A stretch of DNA of 64,000 nucleotides. Origin: a candidate division SR1 bacterium Aalborg_AAW-1 (GTDB lineage: Bacteria > Patescibacteriota > Gracilibacteria > Absconditabacterales > Absconditicoccaceae). Shown one piece after another: positions 36,474 through 47,722 of this stretch; the first letter of the stretch is position 1, and each line of letters opens with the position of its first letter. A program made the translations under genes and the position numbers. The DNA lies in NCBI GenBank assembly GCA_001007975.1, contig CP011268.1, positions 310,001 through 374,000 of the forward strand, given 5' to 3'. The notes under the pieces are model-generated. The model did not search any database. It was given only the letters and a program-made list of their open reading frames with translations, and was not told the DNA's origin.

Positions 36474-38626
36474 TAATTTTAACCCTTAACTCTGCCCTTT
36501 TGACTCTTAACTCAAACTACAACTATCTCTTCCTCGATTTCGAAACCACAGGACTAGATGTGACGACTGATCATCCTATCCAAATCGCTCTCATCCTTGT
36601 GGATCATCATTTTCAGGTTGTGAAATCCTATAGTAGTTATATCTCAGTCCCCGATTCTGTCCTCTCACTCAAATCCAATGTCTCGTATATGACCGGTATC
36701 GATATGGAAACCATCACATCACAAGGACAAGGTATTCCAACCATCCAAGCAGAGCTTACAGAATTTTTCGGAGACAATACGATCATTATCGGTCAGAATA
36801 TCAATTTTGATATCTGATTTTTGAAAAAGTTTTTTCCTGACTGTAGGTTCAAGGACAGTATCGATACCTATCCTCTCGCGACAAGCATGATACCCTATCT
36901 CAAGTCTTACTCACTCGAAGCGATCGATCAGCATATAGATAATAAATACGAATCATATAAAGATAGAAAATCATATCTCCTACAGACACTATCGACAGAT
37001 AAAGCACTTTCTTCTCACGATGCACTCTATGACTGTGTGGTGGGCTTATCATTTGTGCAGCGATGGACTAAACAATATGAATCTTTTGCACAAGAATTTC
37101 CAATTCTTAGACAATCACAGTACAAACTCTCTTCAGATCAGTTCTCAATTTTTGATGTAATTATCAGAACAGAAGTATCAAGAACTTCCTCAACACAACA
37201 ATTACCTACTCTCTCTTCACCTCTCAAGACAGAAAAAAAATCAACTCATGAAACAACTGTCAATCGAGAAAAAACAACACAACACAGTAAATGGCTAAGC
37301 AAAGACATACCACTACAAACCATGATCCATGAGCTTCCTCAACCATCTATCATTGCTGTATCTCATGCTTCCAAAATTGATATTATCAAGAGAGCTTGTC
37401 CAAATATTTCATTTCAATATCTCAAAGAAGAACAAATCATTGATCAGATCAAACTTGAATCTCGGCTCCAAAAAGACATCCGGTCAGAACAAGAAGTTTT
37501 ATTTATTATCTTCTATCTGGCACATCATCGTGATGGATATCGTGTGTTAAATCCTATCTTACCACTTCACAAATATATCCTCGAATATCTTCAAGATAAA
37601 AAATCAACACTTGACCCTACCAAACATATCTTATGCAGCCACTGATGATTGTACTACACCATGAGCCAGCAAGAGAATTGGGAAAAAAACTTTAAACACT
37701 ATCCCATCGCACTCTTCGATGCTGATTTTTGGCATACAACCTACAATGATTTTGCACAGAAAGGGATGAATCTTACCAGTACTATAGCTCAACGAGAGAA
37801 AACACAATATATTCTGACCCAACAAGCAAGTCAGGATGAACAAACAGCATTCAATCAGTTAGTGGATTATCGACAACTCTTTCTGGGGTATTTTGGCATA
37901 GAAAGTGAGAAATATCTCGAACATCTCTGAAAAATTGAAATAGATTATTTTGCAGAACATACTCAATACACCAAAACAAATGGACTACGAGCAACAATCA
38001 AGGATGAATGGCAAAACTATACCAATACGTACCAAAACCATACTCAACTTGACACTCTCATCAAAAAAATCGACCAACTCTTTCATAACCCTCTGATTAT
38101 TCGTCGTATGGTATCGAACAACAAAGACATCTCCTATACGATCGCTCCAAGTGTCAGATATATTGATTTTGCTGAATATTTGAAACTCTTTGGAAATCAA
38201 AAATTATACTTCTTTTCACCCTCAAGAAAAGAATATAACCATCGACTCCCTCCCCAACACAAGGATAAAGTCACTATTCAAGAATCAGATACCATCCCCA
38301 AAGTAATGCAAATCCTTCAGAACAGTAAAGGGTCAAGCTTCATCATATCACACAATTCAGAAAAATCTAAAAAACTCTTTCAAGAGCTCCATAACCAATG
38401 ATTTGCAAAAACTCATCACTTGATAGGAGAATATCTCACCTGATGAGTAGGGAAAAGTACAACTATGATGAATTCTGAGATCGATAGTATCATGATCGGT
38501 GGTTATCATATGCTTCTTCAACTGCGAGCACAAGGAAAGAAAGTAGACCATATCATTATTCTCTACATTCATCACTCCCTCAAATCATTTATACACGATG
38601 ATATCCAACAATATGCTCCTGAATAA
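36458..38626 (+). CDS. DEDDh exonuclease fused to a degenerate DinG-like helicase
   Basis: A 722-residue protein. Residues about 20-190 are a DnaQ-type 3'-5' exonuclease with all motifs: FLDFETTGLD (ExoI), GQNINFDIGFL (ExoII) and SSHDALYDCVVG (ExoIIIe/HxAxxD). The rest resembles the DinG/XPD helicase part but is worn: SIIAVSHASKID, ILCSHGGLYYTM and ALFDADFWHTT stand where helicases have a DEAH box, and IISHNSEKSKKLFQEL and GEYLTGGVGKST near the end. No Walker A was found in the proper place. No ATG lies in the start region; TTG 36458 or GTG 36464 is inferred. Overlaps genes on both sides. Confidence 0.72.
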
Positions 38627-39578
38627 ATTTACTCTCTTCGATCGATCCAAACTCATCTTCACGGTCATTATCGGCCTGATGTTCTTTTTTTATGACATAG
38701 GAACTATCCAAGATAGCGATCTGCCAACAGTAAGTCCTACTAAAGATTTTATTCATGCTGTACCATCTAACCCTTGAGTTCCTATGACACCAAGCGAATA
38801 TAGTAACTATTCACTCAAAGAACTTCTTGAATCATGAGAGAGAAAAGAATGATCGTCATATCAACAAGCATATGAAAGACTATGCGAATCTCAAACACTA
38901 CAATGTAGCAAAATTCAACTACAATTTTCATTACCATCATCACAAGAATATTATTATGCATTAGTTACCTTACTGACGATACAAGAAATCAATACTCATC
39001 TTATAACAACAAACTCGATTAATCATACTATCATCCTCAAAAACGAAAATAACAAAAAAAGATGATATACAAGCCAAAACAGTGTAGTTGTTAATATTCA
39101 CAACTTATCTGAGAGCGAATTTTTCGAAGTACTCGTACATGAGCTATGACATATTATTGATTTAGCAATCATAGTATGATGAGATAAACAAAAGGACAAT
39201 AACTATACAGAATTTCAAAAAGCAGTATTTAGTATCGATGATCCATCACTAACTTATTATGCTGTATCTCGAGAAAGCGAATGAGTCAAAAAACAAGGAT
39301 CAAAAAAAGAAGACTTCTGTACAGTTTACGGTTCATCAAACCCTTTTGAAGATTTCTCTGAATGCTTCAACCTCTATATCAATCATCATGACTACTTTTT
39401 CTCACTTGCTCAGAACAGTACTCTACTACAAAAAAAATATAACCTCATCAGCACATGGATAAGAAATCCTCGTAATGCTTACCTACCTCAGACCTATAGA
39501 TATAGTACTGAGCCTTCTCACAGAGAACGAGATAGTACTAAGATTCCTATTTCAGAAATAGAGATTACTGAGATATAA
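38613..39578 (+). CDS. Membrane-anchored zinc metalloprotease (HELGH)
   Basis: A 321-residue protein with an N-terminal membrane segment (KLIFTVIIGLMFFFYDIG) and an extracytoplasmic domain. VLVHELGHIIDLA is the zinc-binding HExxH; its glycine is UGA. NPFEDFSECFNLYI downstream supplies the third ligand (Glu), a layout seen in anthrax-lethal-factor-like and related peptidases. The Ser/Tyr-rich C-terminus is not recognised. The gene starts 14 nt before the end of the exonuclease gene, so it is in the same transcript, and ends in TAA at 39576-39578. Confidence 0.78.
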
Positions 39579-39601
39579 AAAAATCCCACCAAAGGGCGAG
39601 A

Positions 39602-40120
39602 CTAATGAAACACAATATTATTATTTCCTCCCAAACTAGACTCTTCATAGTCATAATCATAATCATCATCTTCGTCAGATTCATAGTCATCTAAGAGTTT
39701 TTCATTTCCAGGTTTAATATGAACGAGTGGCTCTTGAAGCTTAATACTTTGAACAAGAAGATCATACACATTGATCGTTTCTGATGTTGGATCCAAAGGA
39801 AATAACTCATCATAGACACGATCTTCTCCCATATCTTCTGACGCACTGAATCTTGCATCAAAATCTTTCACTTCTACTTGTCTTTCATACTCCTCTCCAC
39901 TAATATCACAGATATCATGTACTACAGCAGTAGCATCCTTAATCACAACCTTGACAGATCCATCGGTCACTCATTGAAGAGAAAGAGTTCATGATATTCA
40001 TTCTGGAGATAATCACTCGATATCTTCTAAAAAAAATCCATCAATTTCAAGAGTATCAATCTTTCATGGGTTTCTTAATAAATCTCATACTTTAATTACA
40101 AATTGCTCATGATGAGTCAT
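39602..40120 (-). CDS. DUF177/YceD-family protein
   Basis: YceD proteins help 23S rRNA or ribosome maturation; the function is inferred for the family. The 172 residues include the family stretch VTDGSVKVVIKDATAVV, a degenerate central part (CDISGEEYERQVEVKDF, without the usual CxxC pair of the domain), YDELFPLDPTSETINVYDLLVQSIKLQEPLV and an acidic tail with DDDYDYDYEE. UGA codons are frequent in the N-terminal third. The start codon overlaps the divergent tilS start. Confidence 0.65.
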
Positions 40121-41062
40121 TCACATATAACAGAACAGATTAAAAATTATGGAGATCGTTACCTACAAGACCAATCACAAATAGCAATTGCTGTATCATG
40201 ATGACCAGATAGTATGTGCCTTCTCCACGCGATAAAACAACGACGAATTGAGCAAAAACGTTCTCTTTCATCTCTTCATATAATCACTTGCGATCACAAT
40301 ACAAGAGAAAATATACAAGAAGAGATTGATCTGGTTGAATCTGAAAGTAAAGATTGTAGTTTTCATAGTGTCAGTTACGGATGAAGTGATCATCATGAAC
40401 AAGCTCTCAGAATCCGAAGACACGAACAATTCATCCAATATTGTCATAAGCATACTATCAGTTTCCTTCTTACCTGACATCATCTCGATGATAGAATAGA
40501 AACCACACTCCTGAACATGAAAAGATGAGCAAACATCAATGGCATCAAAGCTATAAACGTATCAGATTCTCATTTTTTGGATCCAAATATCACACTACTT
40601 CGTCCACTCATCAACCATACAAAACAAGAAATAATTCAGTATTGTAAGGACAACTCTATTCCTTATCTCAATGATCCAACCAATACTAATACCGACTACT
40701 CTGAAAGAAATCATATAAGAATTCTCATACAAGATTATCTCTCTACGCCACAATTTTATACGAGTTTTAATAATCTTTATGACTTTCTGGAGAATAACAA
40801 TCAGAAAAACATTGCTCGTAAACAGGTTACTATTATTGAGCAAGATACGTATGACTTAATAACTATTTCTTCATGAAATCGAACTCCTGATAAGTTATAC
40901 AATCTTTATCAAAATTATTCTATTTCTATCAATCCAAGATCAACTACCTTAGACAGTCTCTGTGAACAACTCAATAAAAAATCAGGAAATAAAATCTCTT
41001 ACCAGGGACTTACTATCAGTGCCTATTCGTATGCAAGTGTAATAAAAAAAATAGAAGAATAG
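40109..41062 (+). CDS. tilS: tRNA(Ile)-lysidine synthase
   Basis: TilS converts C34 of the minor tRNA-Ile(CAU) to lysidine. The PP-loop is IAIAVSGGPDSMCLLHAI; both glycines of SGGPDS are UGA UGA in tandem, which is strong proof of recoding. Further marks are TCDHNTRE, RIRRHEQF, LTGHHLDDRIET and RPLINHTKQEI. Length is about 316-317 residues, the C-terminal domains being reduced. Start is ATG 40109 or ATG 40112; both overlap the divergent yceD start. It ends in TAG. A CAU tRNA that could be its substrate is at 47175. Confidence 0.9.
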
Positions 41063-41099
41063 ACTTGATATTTTGAATTAAAAACTGTATTATAACACC

Positions 41100-41618
41100 A
41101 TGCAACAGATAATAGAAGATATAAGTAATTTTTTTTCTACCATATGATCATCATTATGGTCGTTTTTTCAGAATAGTCCAACAATAATCATACGAGGAAT
41201 AATTATCTACCTTCTTATTGTTATACTAATACGATGACGATTATATTATTCACGCAAAATATTTCATAGCGCCAATACCTTATTCAGAATATCAATGGAT
41301 GACCTCTATTATCAGACAAGTCTCATATTATACAAAAACAAATGATCAATATACGATTTTCAATCAAATATTCCTCTTCTCTTACAATATAAAACTCAAG
41401 AAATAAATAAGAGATCAAAAGCAACATATTATAATAATTATCAAAAACTTCTAGAAGAAATGGAATATATTGCACAATTGACAAATACATCACTTTCCTA
41501 CAATCGTACAGAATTAGATAAACAATATCATACAGTACAGTCTCTAGACCATACCATGAACTCTATTCATAATATATTTATGATACTGACTCTATGAATA
41601 GGAAAGTTATTGGTATAA
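41100..41618 (+). CDS. Hypothetical membrane-anchored protein, 172 aa
   Basis: Not recognised. One transmembrane helix (IIIRGIIIYLLIVILI, about residues 30-45) follows a short N-terminus, then a basic region and a long helical part (LLQYKTQEINKRSKATYYNNY, then LLEEMEYIAQL) ending with a second hydrophobic stretch (IFMILTLGIGKLLV). The shape is LemA-like, but the sequence is not convincing. It lies between tilS and frr, 37 nt after tilS and 35 nt before frr. Confidence 0.55.
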
Positions 41619-41653
41619 TATTCTCTCTCTCTTTTATTTTTGATTCATACCTC

Positions 41654-42193
41654 ATGTCATTAGAACATAATATGCAAAAAATAGTTGATTATCTCTCAAC
41701 TGAACTCATGTGAATTCAAGTCGGAAGAGCTACAAAAGGACTAGTAGAACACATTAAAGTAGATTCTGGATATGGATTTATGCCTATTGGACAGCTTGCT
41801 AATATAACCCTTCCAGACCAGCAAACTATTAGAATTGAACCTTGGGACAAAAGCAGTCTGTCTCGTATTGAAACAGCTATTTATGATGCTAATACTGGTC
41901 TGGCTCCTCAAAATATGGGTGACTATATCATGGTAAAAGTTCCTGCTCTAACAAGTGAAAGAAGAGAGCAATACAAAAAACAAGTTTCTGCTATGGGAGA
42001 AGATTGTAAAGCAAGACTAAGACAAGCAAGACAAGACGAACTCAAATCAATAAAAAAAGAATTTGAAGAAAAACTCATTTCAGAAGATGACAAAAAGTTT
42101 GCAGAAAAACAAGTTGATGAAACAACAAAAACCTTTACTGAAAAAATTGACACTATGGTCAAAGCAAAACAAGAAGACATTATGACCGTCTAA
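41654..42193 (+). CDS. frr: Ribosome recycling factor
   Basis: RRF splits post-termination ribosomes together with EF-G. The 179 residues match: helical MQKIVDYLSTELMGIQVGRAT, LPDQQTIRIEPWDKSSLSRIETAI, the two-domain pattern, VKVPALTSERREQYKKQV and RLRQARQDELK. Length fits the family (about 185). UGA is rare: one in LMGIQVGRA. Good partner of PrmC and rsmE in the translation group. Confidence 0.92.
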
Positions 42194-42255
42194 TCACCTA
42201 AAAAACCATATTTATATACCATATACACTTTTAACTAATAACTCTTCATTCTCTC

Positions 42256-43056
42256 ATGCTTTCACTACTTCGAAACGAACTTCTTCTTCGTCCTGTGTAT
42301 AATATGTTTTTGGTATTTCTAGAACTTTTTCAAGGAAATTTATGATGGGCAATTATCTTTCTTACTCTTTTTGTAAGATTTGCACTTTATAAAAACACTG
42401 CTGCTGGAACTGCAATGCAATCTCAGATGAGTGACCTCCAACCTAAAATGCAAGAAATTCAAGAAAAATATAAAGATGATCCTGAACAACTTTCTAAAAA
42501 AACTATGGAACTACTCAAAAAAGATGGAGTCTGACCACTCAAAGGTTGTATGGGTATGCTCCTGCAAATGCCCGTATTTTTTGGACTGTATGCAGTGATT
42601 TCTAATATTGCAAATCCTGAAGGAGTAACAAAAATTATGAAATTTTCTTCGAGTTTTATTGATATGGTCTATAGTTTTTTCTATCCATATGTCTACAACA
42701 TGATAGATACTGCCAACTTAGTAACGAATTTCCTTGGTATCAATGTACTTGAAAAAAACAATATCATACTTGCACTGATTGGTGGTATTCTTATGTTCAT
42801 CAATATGTCGATAATGTCATGGACAAGACCAGCTACGCCATCAATTCCAGGTTGAGAAAACATTCCAGATATGGGGAAAATGATGAAATTCATGAACTAC
42901 TTTTTAGTATTTATGATTGGATCATTTGTCTATTCAGTAGCAAATGGTGTAGGACTATATATCATCACTTCTACTCTCTTTGGTGTGATTCAAGTATATA
43001 TTCAGAATCGCATATTGGTAAATGCCAAACTCGCAACCATCTTCAAAAGAAAATAA
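42256..43056 (+). CDS. yidC: YidC/OxaA membrane insertase
   Basis: YidC inserts and folds membrane proteins. The 266-residue form lacks the large periplasmic domain, as in Gram-positive and CPR homologues. Marks: GNLGWAIIFLTLFVRFAL (the G before W is UGA and matches the conserved NWG.AI pattern), MSDLQPKMQEIQEKYKDDPEQLSKKTMELL (cytoplasmic loop), GPLKGCMGMLLQMPVFFGLY and a last helix pair near VANGVGLYIITSTLFGVIQ. YidD, which assists YidC, is encoded as a fusion to Fmt at 29312. Confidence 0.92.
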
Positions 43057-43074
43057 TATATCTGTCATAACAAT

Positions 43075-43102
43075 AAAAAAGAGTCTTATCTGACTCTTTT
43101 TT
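43075..43102. terminator. Bidirectional terminator between yidC and the GH3-like gene
   Basis: AAAAAAGAGTC and GACTCTTTTTT form an 11-bp stem around TTATCT; the symmetric A- and T-runs suit both strands. The stop codon of the minus-strand gene (43086) lies in its loop. Confidence 0.85.
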
Positions 43103-44672
43103 CGTAGTGTAAAAGTGGTTTCACGATCGACTCATAATTTCAGTCAGAGAGATACGGAATTTTGGACTGCTCATGTCATAGTCCTAATACCATCATCGTA
43201 GATCTAATAAATCAATCAGCAACAATGACGACATGACAACCTGTAATCCTTGTATTGCGTTCTCTAAAAAATTTTCGTTGTTCATTTTTTTTCCCTAACA
43301 AGACATCAAAATCACGAGTGAGTTGGTCAATTTGTTGGTCTGAAGTGATAGCTCATTCTATAATAATATGGAATTGTGCAGATGTCTTTGCTTCATTGAC
43401 TTCCATACCAGCAACAAATGCTTGTGCATTCAATTGATATCATTGTTCATAAAGTTCACTGATAACTTGCTGTAGGACATCTGATTCTATATGTTCATTC
43501 ATAATATTAGATGACATACTATATCTTCCCACAACCTCATATTCAAGAGGGTCTCATGCTTTCCAAGATGAAAACCTTACCTTATCCTTAATATCATATA
43601 ATCGTGGGATACGATCATTGGCAAACAACATAAAATATTCTTGATCTGACTGGACTTCATGAAGAAGGTGAGATGCCATAATCATGCTAGAAGTTGAACG
43701 TTGTCAGGATTTTCGTTGTTGATATTCCTCTTTCCCAACAAAGAGAAAAAAATTTGATCTATAGAGAGGAACCATAGCATGGAAAGAAAGATCTTCAAAA
43801 TTTCTCATCTGTGCACCAAAAAAACCCTCTGACGCATTGTGATTATTCGATCCATACAACTTCTGTCGCAGTCATAAAGATTCTAATCTTTTTTTATATT
43901 GAAGCTTGTAATCCTGTGGCGTTCATCATCCAATAGAGATATATTCAAGTCTGGATAGAATCTGTCTTGCAATCTGTGCATCACGCTCAATAAGCTCATC
44001 AATCACTCATAATGGTCGTGCAGGAACTCCATGAAATGATCTAATGTTTGGTTTTTTATGACAAAGTTCTTGTATGATTTTTTCTTTTTTCTCTTGGTTT
44101 GTTAGTGTTGTTAAAACAGAGGAAGAAGGAAGGAAAATTGATTCTACAAATTTATTGCCATATCTCATAGCACCAGAGATATATCCTATTCTTTTAGACG
44201 TATCAAAAGGAGCAGAAAGAACAAAAGAATAAGGAAGAAAAACTTTACTTTGAGGATTTTCCTTGAGGTAATAAGCCAATGTTCTTTGAATCGCTTGTCT
44301 TTCGTTATGGAAAGAGCTTCGTTGTGCAGGTATCAATTTCCCTCACTGTTTTGCATCAGAAGTACCTGAAGTCTTAATATGTAAGTCTGGTTTAGAAGCT
44401 GTAATTCAGCTACCCTGTTCTACTAATGACAAAATATCTGCACCATAATCAACAATACGATATGAAGATGAAGCGAAATATTCTTTGAGTTGATGAGAAT
44501 TATAGTTTTTTATCTTTTCTTGTTTTATATGAAGATTTCTATATAATGGTGAAGATGCGTAATGAATCAATAATCTCTGCATAACATTCTTCTGTTTAAG
44601 AAAAATATCTTCTTTTTCTAATGGAAGCTGTTGAGAATACAAATAAGAAAAAATTCAATTAATAAGTTTCAT
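43086..44672 (-). CDS. GH3-like acyl-adenylate-forming enzyme
   Basis: A 528-residue member of the GH3/luciferase-fold superfamily that activates acids as acyl-AMP. The ATP loop reads IKTSGTSDAKQGGKLIP; then KRIGYISGAMRYGNKF, ISIGGTPQDYKLQYKKRLE, EGFFGAQ, FANDRIPRLYDIKDKVRFSSW, and the GRYSM motif of the hinge. Many glycines are UGA. Plant GH3 proteins conjugate amino acids to hormones; the bacterial substrate is unknown. Length is near family norm. It overlaps the terminator hairpin after yidC and is divergent from rsmI. Confidence 0.68.
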
Positions 44673-44712
44673 TACTACAAGAACATAAAGTATTTATTTT
44701 CACTATTCTATT

Positions 44713-45402
44713 ATGCTGTACGTTATTCCAACTCCTATTGGGAATAGTGATGATATCACACTAAGAGCCTTAAAGCTTTTTCAGGAAGTAGATCTCATTA
44801 TTACAGAAAATACAGGTACGACAAAGAAACTTTTAAATATCCATACTATTAATTATAGCAATAAAAAGTTCATAAAGTTCACTTCTCATGACCATCATAG
44901 CATTAATTCTATACTTTCTTTGTTTGAAAATCAAGATGGAATACTCGTCAGTGAGGCAGGAACTCCATGACTTTCTGATCCTGGAAAAATTCTTATCATC
45001 AAAGCTCAAGAAATACATATACCTATTACAATACTACCATGAGCAACCGCTCTCATACCAGCAGTAATTGGTGCCCAATTTCCTACAACACACCGATCAT
45101 TTTATGGTTTTTTACCACATAAAAAAGGAAGAGAAAAGCTTCTGACCCAGATGATGCATGCCTCTCATGGAAGTTTCTTTTACGAATCAGTGCATAGGAT
45201 TGAAAAACTTCTCGAACAACTTGAAAAGCTAAAATTTATGGGTAAAATAAGTATTAGTAGAGAACTATCCAAGAAGTTTGAACAAATCATAACAAGTGAT
45301 CTTAGTAATATACAAGAATTTATAAAAAATAATACAATGCCGCTCAAATGAGAATTTGTCATATGACTTTATCCATCGACAGCACATGAAACTGAAGAAT
45401 AA
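44713..45402 (+). CDS. rsmI: 16S rRNA (cytidine-1402-2'-O)-methyltransferase
   Basis: RsmI methylates C1402 at the 30S decoding centre. The 229 residues show MLYVIPTPIGNSDDITLRALK, IITENTGTTKKLL (most have AEDTR), ILVSEAGTPGLSDPGK and ILPGATALIPAV, the SAM-binding motifs of the tetrapyrrole-methylase fold; glycines in PGLSDPG and LPGATA are partly UGA. The C-terminal helix part is shorter than usual. The last 17 nt overlap the start of the sugar-transferase gene. Confidence 0.88.
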
Positions 45403-46789
45403 AAAATTTATTACAATAATACGCTTATTGAGACCTCTTTTGCATTTTTTGGTTGTACTTTTTATCTATCGAATAGCTTATATTCTGCGTAGCAATACGA
45501 ATATCTTTTGGTCTATTGATATATGAACTCCTTGGATAGCAACACAAGAACTTATAAGATATGCTATCATAAGTGCAAGTATTTTTATTATTACAGGAAT
45601 TGTTCATAAACGATATGACCTTATCAGTTTAGAAACAGGAAAAACGAAAACTTTTCTTACTGTATGGTGGCAATGGACAATTATTGTAACGTGTTTAGCA
45701 TATTTTTGACAAGGATTCATATTTGAACATTGAATATCTAGACTCATTGTTATTATTACTGCATTATTGAGTCTTATCGTTATACCTTTTATAGAAATAA
45801 TATGGGATGGTATATATGTTCGTTGGATAAAAAGATTTTCACATACCATTCATATTTTACTTCAAGACAAACCACAACAAGCCATCATCACACAACTCAC
45901 TCTTCCAACTTACTATAACGTCAGGACATCATTTTTTTACGAAACTGATATTGATGCCATTCATGAAGATATCATTATTCTTGTAGGATCGTATACTAAA
46001 GATGAATTACAAGAACTTATTGATCTGATCAGACTAAAAAATAAGCAAGTCTATCACATAGGAGACAATCATTTTTTAGAAGATGTGATCTATACTCATA
46101 CGAAATTTGCTGGCATTATGGCCTTAAGATATACGTCTTCACAAATTGAATGATGGGCAGCTATTACGAAAAGAATTGTAGATATTACATGATCACTTAT
46201 AGGTATCATCATCACAAGTCCCATTCTTCTCATTACTGCGCTTGCTATCAAACTTGATAGTAAATGACCTATTTTTTATAGACAAGAAAGAGTAGGAAAA
46301 AATGGAGAACATTTTCTTTTTACTAAGTTCCGTAGTATGTATACTCATCTCAGTGTGGGTTCGTGATACGGTGGACAAGAAGCTGAACAACTCTATAAAG
46401 ATCTCGTCAACTCTCATGCCAACATTCGCAAAGGAGAATTACCAAAAATCAAGAATGATCCAAGAGTAACAAAAGTAGGAAAATTTATTAGAGCAACATC
46501 TATAGATGAATTACCCAATCTTTTTGCTGTACTCAAAGGCGATATGTCTCTTATTGGACCTAGACCGCATCTTCCAAATGAAATAGAAAACTATAAACCA
46601 CGACAACGTAGAGTCTTGAGTATAAAACCTGGAATTACTGGTTACGCACAAATCCATGGAAGAGATACTCTCACCTTTGACCAAGAAGCAACCAAAGAAT
46701 TAGAATACATCCAAAACTGGTCTCTTTGGTTAGATATATATATCATCTTTGCTACCTTCGGAGTATTATTTGGAGGAAGAGGAAAATAA
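45386..46789 (+). CDS. Undecaprenyl-phosphate sugar phosphotransferase (WbaP/WcaJ type)
   Basis: This enzyme loads the first sugar phosphate onto the lipid carrier for surface polysaccharide. The 467-residue protein has four N-terminal membrane helices, a CoA-binding-like middle domain and the C-terminal bacterial sugar-transferase domain: GSLIGIIITSPILLITALAI, KFRSMYT, IRATSIDELPNLFAVLKGDMSLIGPRP and KPGITGYAQI. The GPRP and DELPNL motifs are diagnostic. I chose ATG 45386, which overlaps rsmI, as the only ATG before the first helix. GalU and the phosphohexomutase could feed it; the glycosyltransferase at 48789 could extend the product. Confidence 0.88.
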
Positions 46790-47041
46790 GGAGATAGTCA
46801 TTATAGAATATAATAAGTACTGATATAAACGATATTATAATATTTTGTTATCAAAGACAATCTTTTATATTCTATCATTATCATATCTTTGTATGTCAAA
46901 AGGACAAAAATGATAATCATATAAATAATAGCATATCAATAACAGAAAACATCAAGCTAGTATTCAAAACTCTATTAGAATATTATGAGTATGTTATTTG
47001 ATAGATATATCATTAAAATATTATTTTTTAAATTAAAAAAA

Positions 47042-47115
47042 AGCGGATGACGCGACTCGAACGCGCAACCAACTGCTTGGAAGGCAGTGACTCTAGCCAA
47101 TTGAGTTACATCCGC
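47042..47115 (-). tRNA. tRNA-Gly(TCC)
   Basis: Acceptor GCGGATG/CATCCGC, anticodon loop CTTCCAA between ACTGC and GCAGT. It reads GGA/GGG. This is the only glycine tRNA seen; a tRNA-Gly with anticodon TCA for UGA is not in the window. CCA not encoded. Last gene of the array. Confidence 0.93.
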
Positions 47116-47174
47116 AAATTTTTACATTTCTACTATACTCTTTTTTACTCCTTTTTCAAGGGGAAATATAAGTT

Positions 47175-47248
47175 TGGGCATACCTTGACTTGAACAAGGG
47201 ACCAATCGGTTATGAGCCGACTGCTCTAACCAACTGAGCTATATGCCC
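47175..47248 (-). tRNA. tRNA-Met or tRNA-Ile2 (anticodon CAT)
   Basis: Acceptor GGGCATA/TATGCCC with a paired first base, so not the initiator. Loop CTCATAA between GTCGG and CCGAT. The variable loop and T-arm (TTGTTCAAGTCAAG) look more like tRNA-Ile2, the TilS substrate, but elongator Met is possible. Confidence 0.85.
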
Positions 47249-47281
47249 TGACAAGGATATGGAGTAAGCAGGTAATAATAA

Positions 47282-47358
47282 TGGTGGGTGATATAGGACT
47301 CGAACCTATGACCCCCTGCTTGTAAGGCAGGTGCTCTAGCCAACTGAGCTAATCACCC
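47282..47358 (-). tRNA. tRNA-Val(TAC)
   Basis: Acceptor GGGTGAT/ATCACCC, anticodon loop CTTACAA between CCTGC and GCAGG, T-arm ATAGGTTCGAGTCCTAT, CCA encoded. Confidence 0.95.
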
Positions 47359-47365
47359 ATCAATA

Positions 47366-47440
47366 TGGCGGTCCCACGGGGAATCGAACCCCGACTAGAG
47401 GATTGAAAGTCCCCTGTTCTAACCACTAAACTATGAGACC
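47366..47440 (-). tRNA. tRNA-Glu(TTC)
   Basis: Acceptor GGTCTCA/TGGGACC, anticodon loop CTTTCAA, T-arm CGGGGTTCGATTCCCCG, discriminator G and encoded CCA. Confidence 0.95.
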
Positions 47441-47469
47441 ATATTAGGCTATTAAACAGAATATAATAA

Positions 47470-47511
47470 TGGCGGAGGTATCTGGAGGAACGAGAGTACT
47501 GAATGGGATTC
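47470..47511 (-). pseudogene. Decayed tRNA-Asp 3' end with a 22-nt insert
   Basis: The plus-strand sequence TGGCGGA then CTGAATGGGATTC copies the 3' end of tRNA-Asp (47558: TGGCGGACTGAATGGGACTC), together with the flank ATATAATAA before it. A 22-nt block (47477-47498, containing GGAGGAACGAGA) interrupts the copy. No intact cloverleaf remains. Confidence 0.65.
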
Positions 47512-47557
47512 AGACATAAAAAGCTTCCTATAATTTATCTCATACCAAATATAATAA

Positions 47558-47634
47558 TGGCGGACTGAATGGGACTCGAACCCACGACCTCCCGCGTGAC
47601 AGGCGGGCGTTCTAACCAACTGAACTACCAGTCC
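47558..47634 (-). tRNA. tRNA-Asp(GTC)
   Basis: Acceptor GGACTGG/TCAGTCC, anticodon loop CTGTCAC between CCCGC and GCGGG, T-arm GTGGGTTCGAGTCCCAT, CCA encoded. Confidence 0.95.
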
Positions 47635-47639
47635 AAATT

Positions 47640-47711
47640 AGCCAACTATCGGATTTGAACCGATGACCCACCGCTTACAAGGCGGTAGCTCTACCACTGA
47701 GCTAAGTTGGC
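47640..47711 (-). tRNA. tRNA-Thr(TGT)
   Basis: Acceptor GCCAACT/AGTTGGC, D-arm GCTCAGTGGTAGAGC, anticodon loop CTTGTAA between ACCGC and GCGGT. CCA not encoded. Confidence 0.95.
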
Positions 47712-47722
47712 AAAGTCAAGCT

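Noticed and set aside
41100-41618. LemA family assignment
   Set aside because: Topology is similar but the LemA sequence pattern (N-terminal Asn/Pro motif) is not seen.
46790-47041. Gene or RNA between the sugar transferase and the tRNA array
   Set aside because: AT-rich sequence with only short imperfect inverted repeats; no frame or fold could be supported.
47470-47511. An additional functional tRNA
   Set aside because: Only the 3' acceptor part is present and it is interrupted; no D-arm or anticodon arm can be folded.
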